64,000 bases of DNA from Pseudobacteroides cellulosolvens ATCC 35603 = DSM 2933 (GCF_001262605.1 NZ_LGTC01000001.1:5156001-5220000); one strand, 5' to 3'; shown: positions 25,445 to 36,141, counted from the first letter of the stretch. The notes: generated by a model not told the origin, from the sequence alone. Made by a program: numbers and translations.

Positions 25445-28165
25445 TCAAAGCTCCTTATCAGCCACAACTACAGTATATTTGTACGGAGGATATAATCCCC
25501 AAATCCAGGAAAGCTCATTATTGTAGGGCTCAGGTTTTCCAAATCCCTTAGCTGTTGGCATAACTGTTATCTTGAAATCTTCTTTTGTACCTTCAAATAC
25601 GTTTACAGAAAAATCTGCTGGTTGGTCACCCAAAAATATAGCATTACTCAACTCATTACAATTACTAAATGCCTTTGTCCATATTCTATCTACATTCTTT
25701 GGGATCGTTATACTTGTCAGTCCATTGCAATTTGAAAAAGCGTAATTTCCTATAAAAGACAGGCTTTCAGGCAGTGATATATCTGTCAGTTTATAACAAT
25801 CAGAAAATGCGTTATTACCTATGCTTTCAAGGTTGTCAGGCAAGTTAATACCAGTCAGTTTGCTACAATCAGAGAATGCATGATCACCTATACTTTTTAT
25901 GCTTTCAGGCAACCTAATACCTGACAAACTACATTCACTAAAAGCTCCACTGCCTATGTAAGTCAAACTGTTTGGCAATGTTATACTCGTCATATTACAC
26001 TCGTGGAAAGCGTTGGAGCCTATACTGGTAACTCCTTCAGGTATTATTAAATTTCCAAAGCTGCATTCCTCATATGAATTATTTCCTATTCTTGTTACAC
26101 TTTTTGGTATTGTAATGATTTTAAGCTCCCTACATCTGGAAAACACACTATCATCTATGTAAGTCAAACTATCGGGAATAGTAATTTCCCGCATATCACT
26201 GCATCTCTCAAAGGAACGTTTTCCAAGTATTTTCAAGCTTTGTGGTAATTCTACCTTTTCCAGACTTATGCATCCATAAAATGCACTATAATGTATGTTG
26301 GTAACACTCTGTGGTATTTGTATATTAGATAAATCATTTCTATAAAAAGCATAATCACCTATACTTGTAACGCTGACATCATTTATCTTGTCAGGTATTA
26401 CTACATCTCCACCACCAGATCCATTATACTTTATAATTGTACCTGTCTTAGTGCCAAAAACAAAATTGCCTTCCTCTACTATTGATGTTTCAAGTATGAA
26501 TACTCTGTACCTAAGATTGCCATACGGATTCCACTCCCAATAATTTTCATTATTATAGGGCTCAGGTTTTCCGAACCCAGTAGTGGTTGGCAAAACTGTA
26601 ATTTTGAAATCTTCCTTAACTCCGTAAAATACACTCGATACGTTAAAGGTTGGTTCATTTCCCATAAATAAAGCATTACTTAATGGACATCTAGAAAATG
26701 CTGTATCTCCAATTTTTTTCAAATTGGCAGGAATAGTTATATCGGTTAGTCCACATTCCATAAATGCAGCAGCTCCAATACTTTGAAGACTATCAGGCAA
26801 ATTTATGTTTTTAATAAACGGACAATTGCTGAACGCTGCATCACCTATACTGATAACACTATTTGGGATTGTTACGGTATTTAGATTTGGACATGATGCA
26901 AATGCACCTTGTTTTATTGTTGTGGCACTACCAGGTATTGATACACTTAAAATATTGGGAGACTCGAAGAACGCTGCATCACCTATAGTATTTACGCTGA
27001 CTCCATCAATCTTATTAGGAATACTTATATTTACATTACTTCCCATGTATCCATAAATTGTTCCTGTTGAAGGATCAAAATCATATTCAGAATCAGAATT
27101 GCCAACAACAACTTTGTAAGTATCATTGTTAACAGGGCTCCAGCTCCAGTACTTTTCATTGTTGTAGGGATCAGGTTTGCCAAAACCTGTTGCAGTAGGT
27201 GAGACAATGATTCTGAAATATTCAGGTGCATTTGCAAATACATTTTCTCCTAAATTTGTTGGTTGGTTACCTGGAAATGTAACACAGCTCAAATTAATAC
27301 AATCAATAAATGCATTGGTATCTATGAACTCAACACTTTTAGGCATACTTATATTTCTAAGTTTCTTGCATTCCGCAAAAGAATTTTTTCCAATACTGGT
27401 TACACTATCAGGAATGGTTATATTTGTAAGTGAAAAACATCTGTAAAAAGTAGAACTTTCAATACTTTTGATGCCATAAGGTATTTCAATGCTGGTTAAG
27501 TTAGAGCATGTCTCAAATGCAAGTGAACCTAAATATGTCAAATTTTTAGATAATTTTATACTGGTAAGGTTAAAGCATAATGCAAAAGCAGATCCGTCAA
27601 TGCTGGTTACACTATCAGGTATTTCTATACTTTTTATCGAATCGCAGCCTAAGAATGCACATGCACCGATACTATTTACACTATCAGGTATTTTAATACT
27701 AGTTATATGTTCACGCTCATAGAATGCTTTTTTCCCAATACTGGTTACCTTTACTTCATTTATCATATCCGGTATAATAACATCTCCGTCTGGTCCTTTA
27801 TACTTTAAAATTGTCCCAGTAGCCGAGTCAAAATCATAATCAGCATAAGGGGAAACGGTAGGTGTAGGAATAGGAACATTTTGATTAAAATATTTGGCAA
27901 CAATAATTAGGTCACCCATATTTATTGTGCCGCTTTTATCCAAGTCAAGCCTTTCCGAATACAATGGATCTCCGATGCTTGAATTGAATGAAACAGCTAC
28001 TACAATTACATCAGTCATGTTTACTATACCATTACCATTAACATCTGCCAAAAAAATTTCTGGATCTACTTCTGTTGATGCATTACAAGTCACATAAAAT
28101 TGCACGAAGAAAATAGTAATGATGCTTATTACAATTGCATAAATAAATGTTTTTTTCGCTTTCAT
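25445..28165 (-). CDS. Secreted BspA-type leucine-rich-repeat protein with N-terminal dockerin-like module
   Basis: 906 residues with a signal peptide (1-29). Residues about 36-95 are dockerin-like: two EF-hand-type loops, DVNGNGIVNMTD and DLDKSGTINMGD, each followed by a helix. Three blocks of LRR_5/BspA repeats follow (units like TSIGDYAFYRN, ITIPDSVTSIG). Each block ends in a cell-surface-like segment with FGKPEPYNNE or FGKPDPYNNE and a Trp-rich close, so the gene grew by module duplication. Expected to be extracellular. If the dockerin is functional it would dock to a cohesin on a scaffoldin. BspA proteins bind host or polymer surfaces. Confidence 0.9.
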   Translation of the reverse strand: MKAKKTFIYAIVISIITIFFVQFYVTCNASTEVDPEIFLADVNGNGIVNMTDVIVVAVSFNSSIGDPLYSERLDLDKSGTINMGDLIIVAKYFNQNVPIPTPTVSPYADYDFDSATGTILKYKGPDGDVIIPDMINEVKVTSIGKKAFYEREHITSIKIPDSVNSIGACAFLGCDSIKSIEIPDSVTSIDGSAFALCFNLTSIKLSKNLTYLGSLAFETCSNLTSIEIPYGIKSIESSTFYRCFSLTNITIPDSVTSIGKNSFAECKKLRNISMPKSVEFIDTNAFIDCINLSCVTFPGNQPTNLGENVFANAPEYFRIIVSPTATGFGKPDPYNNEKYWSWSPVNNDTYKVVVGNSDSEYDFDPSTGTIYGYMGSNVNISIPNKIDGVSVNTIGDAAFFESPNILSVSIPGSATTIKQGAFASCPNLNTVTIPNSVISIGDAAFSNCPFIKNINLPDSLQSIGAAAFMECGLTDITIPANLKKIGDTAFSRCPLSNALFMGNEPTFNVSSVFYGVKEDFKITVLPTTTGFGKPEPYNNENYWEWNPYGNLRYRVFILETSIVEEGNFVFGTKTGTIIKYNGSGGGDVVIPDKINDVSVTSIGDYAFYRNDLSNIQIPQSVTNIHYSAFYGCISLEKVELPQSLKILGKRSFERCSDMREITIPDSLTYIDDSVFSRCRELKIITIPKSVTRIGNNSYEECSFGNLIIPEGVTSIGSNAFHECNMTSITLPNSLTYIGSGAFSECSLSGIRLPESIKSIGDHAFSDCSKLTGINLPDNLESIGNNAFSDCYKLTDISLPESLSFIGNYAFSNCNGLTSITIPKNVDRIWTKAFSNCNELSNAIFLGDQPADFSVNVFEGTKEDFKITVMPTAKGFGKPEPYNNELSWIWGLYPPYKYTVVVADKEL

Positions 28166-28784
28166 ACGGGTATCCTCCTAATAGAATAAATGAAATAAAC
28201 AAGATAAAATATATAACGATGTTATTTTACGATGCCTTATCTAAGTCTTCACCCCTTTCATTTTGTATATTTGGTGTTTTTCCAAGAATAATTATCATAA
28301 AAATAGTGTAAAGTATGTTTTGTCCCTTTTTGTATGATATATTTTACAGCCTATAATTACTTTATCAAAGTTATATTAAATTTACAACTGTGAATAAATG
28401 ACACAAATATTTCCCATCATTACGTGATTTTAGCACTATGGAAAGTTAAAAGTAACTATATTCGCTATTTTTTAATATTGAGAAATTATGGTATCCGTTA
28501 AATTTGGAATACGTTACAGATTATAACTTCTGCGGAAAATGAGCAAGATTTACAAAATCACATGGGATTTTTTTCTTTGTTATATATATAAATTCTTCCA
28601 TAAAAATTTAAACAAAAAAATCATCCATGGATATCACAGAAATGGTATCAATGAATGACTTTTGAGGCGTCAATGTGGAGAGTATATTTTTTAAATATCC
28701 TGGTGCTTTATCTTTAAGCTACATGAACCCTGCACTATTTTTTATAATTTACAGCTCCATTCTTCTTTTACTGATATAAATTTG
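28166..28784. other. Intergenic region, 619 bp
   Basis: AT-rich, with no ORF supported by a ribosome site. The one clear element is the minus-strand terminator at 28614-28658. The part next to 28166 should hold the promoter of the leucine-rich-repeat gene; I could not single out convincing boxes. Confidence 0.5.
28614..28658 (-). terminator. Intrinsic terminator of the MCP-sugar-binding hybrid gene
   Basis: Sixteen-base arms (28621-28636 and 28643-28658) pair at 13 positions, the rest being mostly G-T. Followed on the minus strand by seven T (28614-28620), about 125 bp past the stop at 28785. Confidence 0.7.
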
Positions 28785-30950
28785 TTATATAAGATCATCG
28801 ACATTGTGTTTGTCAACTACATCAGTTCTTGTCCAAATCACGTCACTTTCAGGTTTTTCATTTGCTACAAGATAATTATAAATATATATAATAGGATCAT
28901 GCCCCTGACCAAATGCGTCTTGCCCAATTGCCGCATATATTATATCATCTTTTATAAATTCGAAAACTTCTTTGTTAAAATCGAAGCATACAATTCTTGT
29001 CTTTCCAACTAAATTTAATTCCTTTATAGCTTTGGCTGCACCTGCTATTCCGCCACCTGTGGTAAAAATTCCATCTATGTTTTTATTTTCTCTTAAAAAC
29101 TTTTTAACTTTGTCATAGACTACGTCATGATTGTCTGAAGCTTCTGTTTCAGCAACCAGTTTAATTTGGGGTTTACTTTTTAAACGTTCCTTTATTTTTT
29201 CTGTCCTTGCCTTATGAACCGATACTGAAAGAGAACCTCTGAATATTGCCACATTTCCCTTTCCCTCCAACGCCCTGATCATAAAATCAGCGGCTAAAGT
29301 TCCTGCTTCGTTTATATTTGGCCCAAAGTAAGCTGTCTTTTTTGAAGGTGTTGCTAAATCGCAGTTGAAAATCATAACAGGTATATTTTTTCGTGATGCT
29401 TTATCTATTAGTGGGACAAGCTCTTCAGAAAAACCAGGTGCAACAATTCCGTCACAGCCCTTATCAAGGTATTCTGCAAAAGCCTTTACTATCTTTTCAG
29501 GTGAATTTTCAGTAAAACCGGTATATTCTATGATTGCATTTTTTTCTGCCAGTTCTTTCTGTGCATACATTACACCTTGTTTTACACCAACCCAGAATTC
29601 ATGATCCAATGGGCTTATAAACGCAATTTTTAGAGTCTTTTTACTAACTGCTTCTACTGGAGTTACAGCAGTTTTAAATCGCTTAACCAGCCTTTCAATT
29701 CCATTAAGCATATTCTTCAATGATAAAATATTCTCACTGATCAATTCTGTACCTGCAAGTTCTTCCTGCGTTACTGCAGCAACTTCCTGGGTTTCTGAAG
29801 AAATCTTGTTGGCAGAATTGAAAAGGTCTTGTCCCTTTTCCCTAACTTCATGTGTACTACCGGATATAACACTTGCTTCAGAATATACTTTTTTTGTATC
29901 CGAGCTTAATATATCTGTATTATTTTTTATAGAATCGAATGCTTCCTTGATGGAAGAAAATAATTCCTTGCTAACATCATAATTTTCAATACAGCTTACA
30001 ATGCTGGTTTTTACATTATTGCTGCTAGCTGAAACATTATTTAAAAGTGTATTGATTTTTGTGATACTTTTTCTTGTTTCTTCAGAAAGCTTATTCATCT
30101 GGTCAGCCACAACAGAAAATCCCTTTCCCGCAGCTCCTGATCTTGCAGATTCAATGGACGCATTAAATGCAAGCATTTTCAACTGATCAGTTATATTAAT
30201 TATTAATGCACCTAATTGATAAATTTCTTTTAATTCCATGTTCAAATGATCAATAAAACCTGATGTACTGCTAAGGTTATCAGTAATAACATTCATTTGT
30301 TGATTATAGTCATCTAAGTTTTTATTGCCAACATTAGTTGAATCTACTACAGAGTTAACAAAATTCTCTATACTTGCTATACTAGCTTCAATTGAATGTA
30401 CTCTTTCATCCACATTATAAATGCTATCCAATGTGTCCTTTACAGTTTTTAACTGTTCATGAGCTTTTGCAGCTACATTGCCCATACTTGAAGCTATTTG
30501 CTCATTTCCTTTAAAACTGGATTCTATACTTTTCGATACCTTGTCAATGGCATCAGAAATAGTTACAATATTTGTTTTAGTTAATTCAGTGAAACTCAGC
30601 AGATTCGCTTTCATGTCATTAAATGCTATACATAATGTTTCAAGGCCTTTTGCTTTACTTACCAAAATATCACTGGTGTTGAGCTGTCCCTTAGATAGCA
30701 AATGTGCGTTATAATTAATAATGTCAATCCCTTTAAAAAATTTTAATAGAAGAATCTGGAGGGACCCTCCTAAGACTAAAGCCAGTAATCCACAAATGAT
30801 TTGAGTTCTTTTATATGCTTCTTGATCTTTTATCCAAAAGCCAGATGTTATTAAAACCAGTAAAACACAAATTATTAAAACCGATAAAAAAATAATTATA
30901 GATCTGGTTCGATTTTTAGTCTTGATTCTTAATTTTCTTGTTTCTGGCAT
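28785..30950 (-). CDS. Methyl-accepting-chemotaxis-like transducer with C-terminal periplasmic-binding-protein domain
   Basis: 721 residues. Two membrane helices (about 13-35 and 48-70) with almost no loop between them, then a long coiled coil and an MCP signalling hairpin (LKMLAFNASIESARSGAAGKGFSVVADQMNKL near 262-292). From about 440 a type I sugar-binding fold follows (KIAFISPLDHEFWVGVKQG, GCDGIVAPGF, GIFTTGGGIAGAAKAI, VCFDFNKEVF). With this topology the ligand domain lies after the cytoplasmic signalling tip, so it should face the cytoplasm, opposite to classical chemoreceptors. It may sense an intracellular sugar or a ligand-bound regulator. The start has only weak ribosome-site support. 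Confidence 0.85.
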   Translation of the reverse strand: MPETRKLRIKTKNRTRSIIIFLSVLIICVLLVLITSGFWIKDQEAYKRTQIICGLLALVLGGSLQILLLKFFKGIDIINYNAHLLSKGQLNTSDILVSKAKGLETLCIAFNDMKANLLSFTELTKTNIVTISDAIDKVSKSIESSFKGNEQIASSMGNVAAKAHEQLKTVKDTLDSIYNVDERVHSIEASIASIENFVNSVVDSTNVGNKNLDDYNQQMNVITDNLSSTSGFIDHLNMELKEIYQLGALIINITDQLKMLAFNASIESARSGAAGKGFSVVADQMNKLSEETRKSITKINTLLNNVSASSNNVKTSIVSCIENYDVSKELFSSIKEAFDSIKNNTDILSSDTKKVYSEASVISGSTHEVREKGQDLFNSANKISSETQEVAAVTQEELAGTELISENILSLKNMLNGIERLVKRFKTAVTPVEAVSKKTLKIAFISPLDHEFWVGVKQGVMYAQKELAEKNAIIEYTGFTENSPEKIVKAFAEYLDKGCDGIVAPGFSEELVPLIDKASRKNIPVMIFNCDLATPSKKTAYFGPNINEAGTLAADFMIRALEGKGNVAIFRGSLSVSVHKARTEKIKERLKSKPQIKLVAETEASDNHDVVYDKVKKFLRENKNIDGIFTTGGGIAGAAKAIKELNLVGKTRIVCFDFNKEVFEFIKDDIIYAAIGQDAFGQGHDPIIYIYNYLVANEKPESDVIWTRTDVVDKHNVDDLI

Positions 30951-31161
30951 AAACCCATACCCCCATTATTAGTCGTTAGCACATTTGTTCAAATATATGG
31001 TACCTCTAAAACTCAGAACATACATTATATTTCGCCCGAGATATATTTCGGTATATTTGTTATAAAAATTCACCTGAATATTATGGATATAAAGTAGACA
31101 TGCGTATTGACTAATAATACGATGAAATTGTTATTAGCAACAAAAAGCGAAAGAAGTGAGC

Positions 31162-32232
31162 CTACTCTCGTTTAATGAGCCCTAGCATGTTTTGACATAT
31201 GGCAGTCATATTTGTTGTAGCACCTGTTTGTTGTTCTGTAAGCTTTGATACTTCAATTGCATTTATATAATTCTTTTCTACAGCATCCCTAACATTTTCT
31301 ACTGATGAAATCATTTTAATAACACTTTCATTTGTGCTTTCAAGAAGGCTTTTTACAACATCAGTATCATCATTTAGCTTTTTATTGGACGCCTCTAATT
31401 GATTAAATACCATCAAGCTTGATGTTATTAATTCAAATGTTTTATAAACAACAATAAATAACTTGTCTATGTCATAAGAAAACTTCATTATTTCATTATT
31501 TATTCTTGATGTTGCAGTATCATTGTCTTTTGAAGTAATTATTGCAGATTCTGAAAGTTTTTGAAGCTCTCTATTAATTACACTTTGTCCTGAAAATCTG
31601 CTTTTATCAGCACTGGCAGATTGGACAAGTGCATTTAATGCTACAAGTTTTGTCTTGGATGATATTGATTTTATCTGTCTGTTATTGTTCGACAGATTAG
31701 TTATTTCTTTCTTTAGCAAACTATAGCTTTCCTTAAAATTCTCTAAAGATTTGCAGACAATATCCATCTGTTTTTTATACATGTTAACCTGGTCAGTGCC
31801 TCTCTTTACAAACTCAGACAGTGATGATATATTTTCAAACATATTTTTGATGGCTTCTGACATGTCATTTATATTATTTGTGGTTTCACACAGTATACTA
31901 AAAGTTTCATCTACTATTGAATTTTCATGTTTCGCATTTTCTGCTACTTCAATAACTCTCTTAACTATATTGTGCACCTGGTTATCAAATGAAATTATTT
32001 CATTTTGCTGATTAGATACCTCTTCTTCCAAAATCTCAAAGTATGTATTATATTCCTCAACTTTCGAATTCAACTCTTCACTTGAAGAAGAATTATCCTT
32101 GAGCTGACTTTCAAAGCTCTCTAATTTTACTTTTAACTCATTAATCTCCCTTGTGTTATTAAGTAGTTCCTCATACTCTGACTTACTTATTCTAATTGTA
32201 TCCTTTTTCTTTGCGAGAAATTTCAGTATCAT
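31162..32232 (-). CDS. Soluble MCP-like coiled-coil signalling protein
   Basis: 356 residues from the ATG at 32232 behind AGGGAG, chosen over an upstream in-frame ATG that overlaps the FIST gene. No membrane helix. An N-terminal coiled coil (SKSEYEELLNNTREINELK) is followed by a degenerate MCP signalling domain (ISSKTKLVALNALVQSASAD in place of the usual NAAIEAARAGE tip). It lies 34 bp after the FIST gene and is probably co-transcribed with it, so FIST could supply the sensory input. Whether it still contacts CheA/CheW is uncertain given the altered tip. Confidence 0.82.
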   Translation of the reverse strand: MILKFLAKKKDTIRISKSEYEELLNNTREINELKVKLESFESQLKDNSSSSEELNSKVEEYNTYFEILEEEVSNQQNEIISFDNQVHNIVKRVIEVAENAKHENSIVDETFSILCETTNNINDMSEAIKNMFENISSLSEFVKRGTDQVNMYKKQMDIVCKSLENFKESYSLLKKEITNLSNNNRQIKSISSKTKLVALNALVQSASADKSRFSGQSVINRELQKLSESAIITSKDNDTATSRINNEIMKFSYDIDKLFIVVYKTFELITSSLMVFNQLEASNKKLNDDTDVVKSLLESTNESVIKMISSVENVRDAVEKNYINAIEVSKLTEQQTGATTNMTAICQNMLGLIKRE

Positions 32233-32266
32233 TATTCTCCCTACCTTCGAAAAACACAATATTATA

Positions 32267-33394
32267 TCAATCACCAAATGCAATAAATGTTAATGATTGA
32301 TTCATGTGCTGTCTTCCCAATTGCTCTCCATATGTATTAAAGCCACATATAGGTATATTAAGCTTAAGATACTTATCAGATACTTTTTCCACACTGCCTT
32401 CACTTTTAAATTGCGTAAGCCTGAAAATACAGTTTGACATAAATATTCCTCTGCAATCAGGTAAATTTTCCTTTAATATTTCAATAGACTTATCAATTTC
32501 CTGCATGGGATCAATCCATTCCAGTAAAGCTAAAGGAGTATTGGGGAGAACTGTACAATAAAATGAAACAGCTTTTCCGTCAGTACTTGATGGTGAAGTG
32601 ATCCATACGTTATCTTGGAATATTCGGCCCATAGGATGGTGCATAAAATGCTTCGGCAAATCTTCAATCGTTACACCAATTGATTCAGCATAAACTTCTG
32701 CTGCAGGTCTGCCATCAAGTTCATAAACTGTTCTTGTTGCAACATCAGCTTTTGTTACCATGAATTTATGGTTTGTTGGTCTGTATATGTCTTCTTTATG
32801 CATAAAGAACTTGTGCTTGGTTTTTACAAACGTTAATACCGCAGCATTGGTAGATACTTCTCCATTTAGTGCCACCATATTTTTTGAAGCATCAAATGTC
32901 AGATCATCACCTGCACTACCACCTACAAGCGGAAGTGTTTTAAAAATACCTCCAAAAACAGATAATACTTTTTCTTCCGCAGCTGATAAACCATCAATAT
33001 GCATTATTGCAAATGCTTCCTCTTCGTTGTCCGGAGAAATCCCCACTTTTTGAGCAGCCTTTAGAAGTGCAGGTTTACCTAAAAGAGCTTTTGACTTTAC
33101 ATCCTTTAAAAATGCTGAGGAAACTTCAAATTTATCTGATGAAAAACTCGTTGCACTAATGTGTCCCTCTACCAATCCCTTATTTCCAATTTCTCCTGCT
33201 GATGTACATCCAACAACATCACATTCAGGGAACACATTTTTAAATAATTGTGCTGCTTTAGAAAAATCATATTTTGTAGGACTAACGTAGAAAAGAACCA
33301 ATTTCGTATTATCTGATTTTATCACTTTTACTATTTCTTCAACAGCCACGTCTAAATTAGGATTATTAGAACATTGATTTTTTATATCGAGCAT
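32267..33394 (-). CDS. FIST-domain sensory protein
   Basis: 375 residues, ATG seven bases after AAGGAGG. FIST_N covers about 1-200 (LVLFYVSPTKYDFS, VVGCTSAGEIG, PLVGGSAGDDL) and FIST_C about 210-370 (YELDGRPAAEVYAE, FMHHPMGRIF, DCRGIFMSNCIFR, ICGFNTYGEQLG). FIST domains are proposed small-molecule sensors, possibly for amino acids, usually linked to MCP, GGDEF or kinase outputs. Here the likely output is the downstream MCP-like protein, making a split receptor. Confidence 0.92.
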   Translation of the reverse strand: MLDIKNQCSNNPNLDVAVEEIVKVIKSDNTKLVLFYVSPTKYDFSKAAQLFKNVFPECDVVGCTSAGEIGNKGLVEGHISATSFSSDKFEVSSAFLKDVKSKALLGKPALLKAAQKVGISPDNEEEAFAIMHIDGLSAAEEKVLSVFGGIFKTLPLVGGSAGDDLTFDASKNMVALNGEVSTNAAVLTFVKTKHKFFMHKEDIYRPTNHKFMVTKADVATRTVYELDGRPAAEVYAESIGVTIEDLPKHFMHHPMGRIFQDNVWITSPSSTDGKAVSFYCTVLPNTPLALLEWIDPMQEIDKSIEILKENLPDCRGIFMSNCIFRLTQFKSEGSVEKVSDKYLKLNIPICGFNTYGEQLGRQHMNQSLTFIAFGD

Positions 33395-33594
33395 ACCAAA
33401 ATCCTCCTTATAATTACTAATAATAAATCTTTTATATTTATCATCTATATAATATATCGGAGAAATTTTTGATTAAATTATATAAAACTGTATTATTTAT
33501 ATAATTTTCTACAATTAAAGTGCACATACTAATTAACATAATTCATTTTTTGTAAATCTAATGTTTCTATGGAAAATATGGTATATAATTGCAT

Positions 33595-36141
33595 TTATCT
33601 TTTCCCAAACAATGAATCTAATAGCCCCTTCTTAGGACCTATCTTCCTTAAGAGCTCTTCCCTAACTCCAAGTATACCTTCATCTCCTGGATTTATTTCC
33701 AACAACCTGTCAGTAACTATAAGTGCCTCATTATAAAGACCTTTATCCTTTAAAATGAGGAGCTTAAGGTTTAACAAATTTTCATAATTTCCATCTATTT
33801 TAAGTCCATTATTACAGGATTCTTCTGCTTCATTTATCTGTCCCAATTTATACAATGCCCATGCTTTATTCTGATATGCCAACAAATAATTGGGATTTAT
33901 ATCCAATGCCAAATTGCATTGAGCAACACATTTCTGGTAATCTCCTATACAGTATAGTGTATGGCTCTTATCAATATAAGCATCTATCATTGATGGATCA
34001 AGCTCAATAGCTTTATTGAGATATAAAAGTGATTCCTGGTACTCTTTGGCATTATTGAGTGCCGATCCTGCAACATAATGATATAATGCATGGGATGGAC
34101 TAAGCTTTATTGCCTTTTTGTACTCTTCAATTGCCATTTTGTAATTGTTCTGATTGGAGTATACATCTCCCTTAAGTTTGTGAAAACGGTCTGTAATCCT
34201 ATGATTAAGTGCAATAGCTTTGTCAATTTCTTTAAGTGCTTCATTGTGCTCATTCATGTTAAGCAGACTTAGTGCCTTGTAATAATATGCAACTTCATAT
34301 TTATTATCTAGCTCAATAACTTTATTCAAGCAGTTTATAGCATCCTGGTAGTTATCCTTGTTAAAGAAGCATACACCTTTGCTGTAATAAGCATCTGTAC
34401 TGTTTTCATCCATTGCAATTGCTTGATCGCAAAGGCCTATTGCATCGTCAAACCTCTCATAAATCCTCATTACATTAGCCTTTTCAAGGAAAAGTCTGGA
34501 ATCGGACAGTCCATATTCAGCTGCCCTTGAGAAAATGTTCAGTGCTTCCTCATACTGGCCAACCCTTGTAAGAAGCTTCATCTTAATAACATATATATCA
34601 ATCAGATAGAGGTAAATATTTAATGCTTCTTCACAGGTTTCTATACATTCCTCGTAGAGTTCAAGCCCTAACAGGGCTTCAGCCTTATTTTTATATGCAT
34701 GTGCCATTTTGGGATCAATGCTTATGGATTTTTGAGCACTCTCAAGAGCTTCTTTAAATCTCTCCAGCTTGTTTAGAGCAAAAGCTCTGTTATTATGAGT
34801 CAATGCATCATCAGGCTTTTTCTCAATTGCCTTGTCATAAAACTGCAGCGATTCCTCATACCTTCCAAACTCATCTATTATACATGCTTTATAAACTGTA
34901 AGATCATAGTCGTCCGGATAAATCTCCAATGCCCTGTTTACTACTGTATATGCCAGTTCCTTTTTCTCCATGGCCAGCAGAACTTTGCTGTACAAGAGAT
35001 AGCTTTCATTATTCATTTTGTCACTCTGCTCAAGTTGGCTCAATACACCATAGCTGTCTTCTATCCTGTTGGAAGCCAGATAAGCTTCTGCAAGCTTTAT
35101 CTTCACGTCAGTATCCTCAGGGTTTTCTTTCATAGAGACTTCCAACTGCTCAACCCGGAACTGGTATGCACAGCCTATAAGCACCCTGACCTCTCTATTG
35201 TATTGGAGCATATCCCTCAGTTTTTCCAGATGTTCTATTGCCTCTTCATATTTACCAATGCTAATGCAACACTTTCCAATTGAAAACAAAACATCAATGA
35301 AATCATCCTTTATTTCAATAGCCTTTTTATAATCCTCATATGCAGCCTGGAAATTTCCAAGCCTGAAGTGGAGATTTCCCCTGTAACTATGAGCATATAG
35401 GTCATCCGGTTCCTTATTTATAAGCTCGTCCAGCATTGATTTTGCCTCATCAAGCTTCCCATTTGTGGACAAATATCTGGACTTTAATATAACCAGATCG
35501 GGGTGATCCGGACATATTTCATTTGCCGCATCTATGGCTTTCATTGCCGCATACAGGTCATAGTCATCTATTGCATGGCATCCCTTGTTGTGTTCATTTA
35601 TAAAGTTTTCCTGCGTTCCATCGGGACATCCCATGAGCTTTTCATACCTGAAATAATCCTTGCTGGTTATCTTGTAAATAACAAAATCAATAAAATTCTT
35701 AGGGTATTGTAAATAAAGTTTCTCCTTCTTTGCAACCCATGAGAAATAAGTGTTAAATAACACCCATACCTCATGCGGCAAACTGTAATTATCCATTAGA
35801 AATGCAAGAATTCTTTCGCTGATCTCCTTGCCAGTGTCTATATTGTAGCAGATATCACTCTCTAAAAGCTCTTTCCATGTAGAAGTATCAATTCTCTTCA
35901 TAAAATTGTTGTAGTTATCTTCAAACCTTTTCATGAATTCTTCTACAGGGGTCATCGGCTTACCTGATTCCCCCTCTTCCTGGCTTGCCTTTTGAAGTGC
36001 CTCCTCGTAAGCTGCCCTTAAGACCTTGAATCCTTCAGGATCAGTCTCCGGTGAACATACCCTGAGCTTGGTAGAATAAGCTCTTTTAATAATTTTCACA
36101 TCATTAGTAGGACTGATTTCTAAAACCTTGAAGCAATCCAT
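33595..36141 (-). CDS. J-domain-like/TPR co-chaperone partner of HscC
   Basis: 848 residues, ATG behind AAAGGAGG. Residues 1-50 resemble a J domain (FKVLEISPTNDVKIIKRAY, then TDPEGFKVLRAAYEEAL), but the HPD tripeptide is missing: the loop reads SPETD. A linker rich in charged residues follows, then about 17 tetratricopeptide repeats from about residue 190 to the end (units like YYSKGVCFFNKDNYQDAI). The start is two bases from the hscC stop, so the two are translationally coupled. By analogy with the DjlB/DjlC partners of HscC in enterobacteria, it likely recruits clients to HscC. Whether it stimulates ATPase without HPD is open. Confidence 0.87.
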   Translation of the reverse strand: MDCFKVLEISPTNDVKIIKRAYSTKLRVCSPETDPEGFKVLRAAYEEALQKASQEEGESGKPMTPVEEFMKRFEDNYNNFMKRIDTSTWKELLESDICYNIDTGKEISERILAFLMDNYSLPHEVWVLFNTYFSWVAKKEKLYLQYPKNFIDFVIYKITSKDYFRYEKLMGCPDGTQENFINEHNKGCHAIDDYDLYAAMKAIDAANEICPDHPDLVILKSRYLSTNGKLDEAKSMLDELINKEPDDLYAHSYRGNLHFRLGNFQAAYEDYKKAIEIKDDFIDVLFSIGKCCISIGKYEEAIEHLEKLRDMLQYNREVRVLIGCAYQFRVEQLEVSMKENPEDTDVKIKLAEAYLASNRIEDSYGVLSQLEQSDKMNNESYLLYSKVLLAMEKKELAYTVVNRALEIYPDDYDLTVYKACIIDEFGRYEESLQFYDKAIEKKPDDALTHNNRAFALNKLERFKEALESAQKSISIDPKMAHAYKNKAEALLGLELYEECIETCEEALNIYLYLIDIYVIKMKLLTRVGQYEEALNIFSRAAEYGLSDSRLFLEKANVMRIYERFDDAIGLCDQAIAMDENSTDAYYSKGVCFFNKDNYQDAINCLNKVIELDNKYEVAYYYKALSLLNMNEHNEALKEIDKAIALNHRITDRFHKLKGDVYSNQNNYKMAIEEYKKAIKLSPSHALYHYVAGSALNNAKEYQESLLYLNKAIELDPSMIDAYIDKSHTLYCIGDYQKCVAQCNLALDINPNYLLAYQNKAWALYKLGQINEAEESCNNGLKIDGNYENLLNLKLLILKDKGLYNEALIVTDRLLEINPGDEGILGVREELLRKIGPKKGLLDSLFGKR

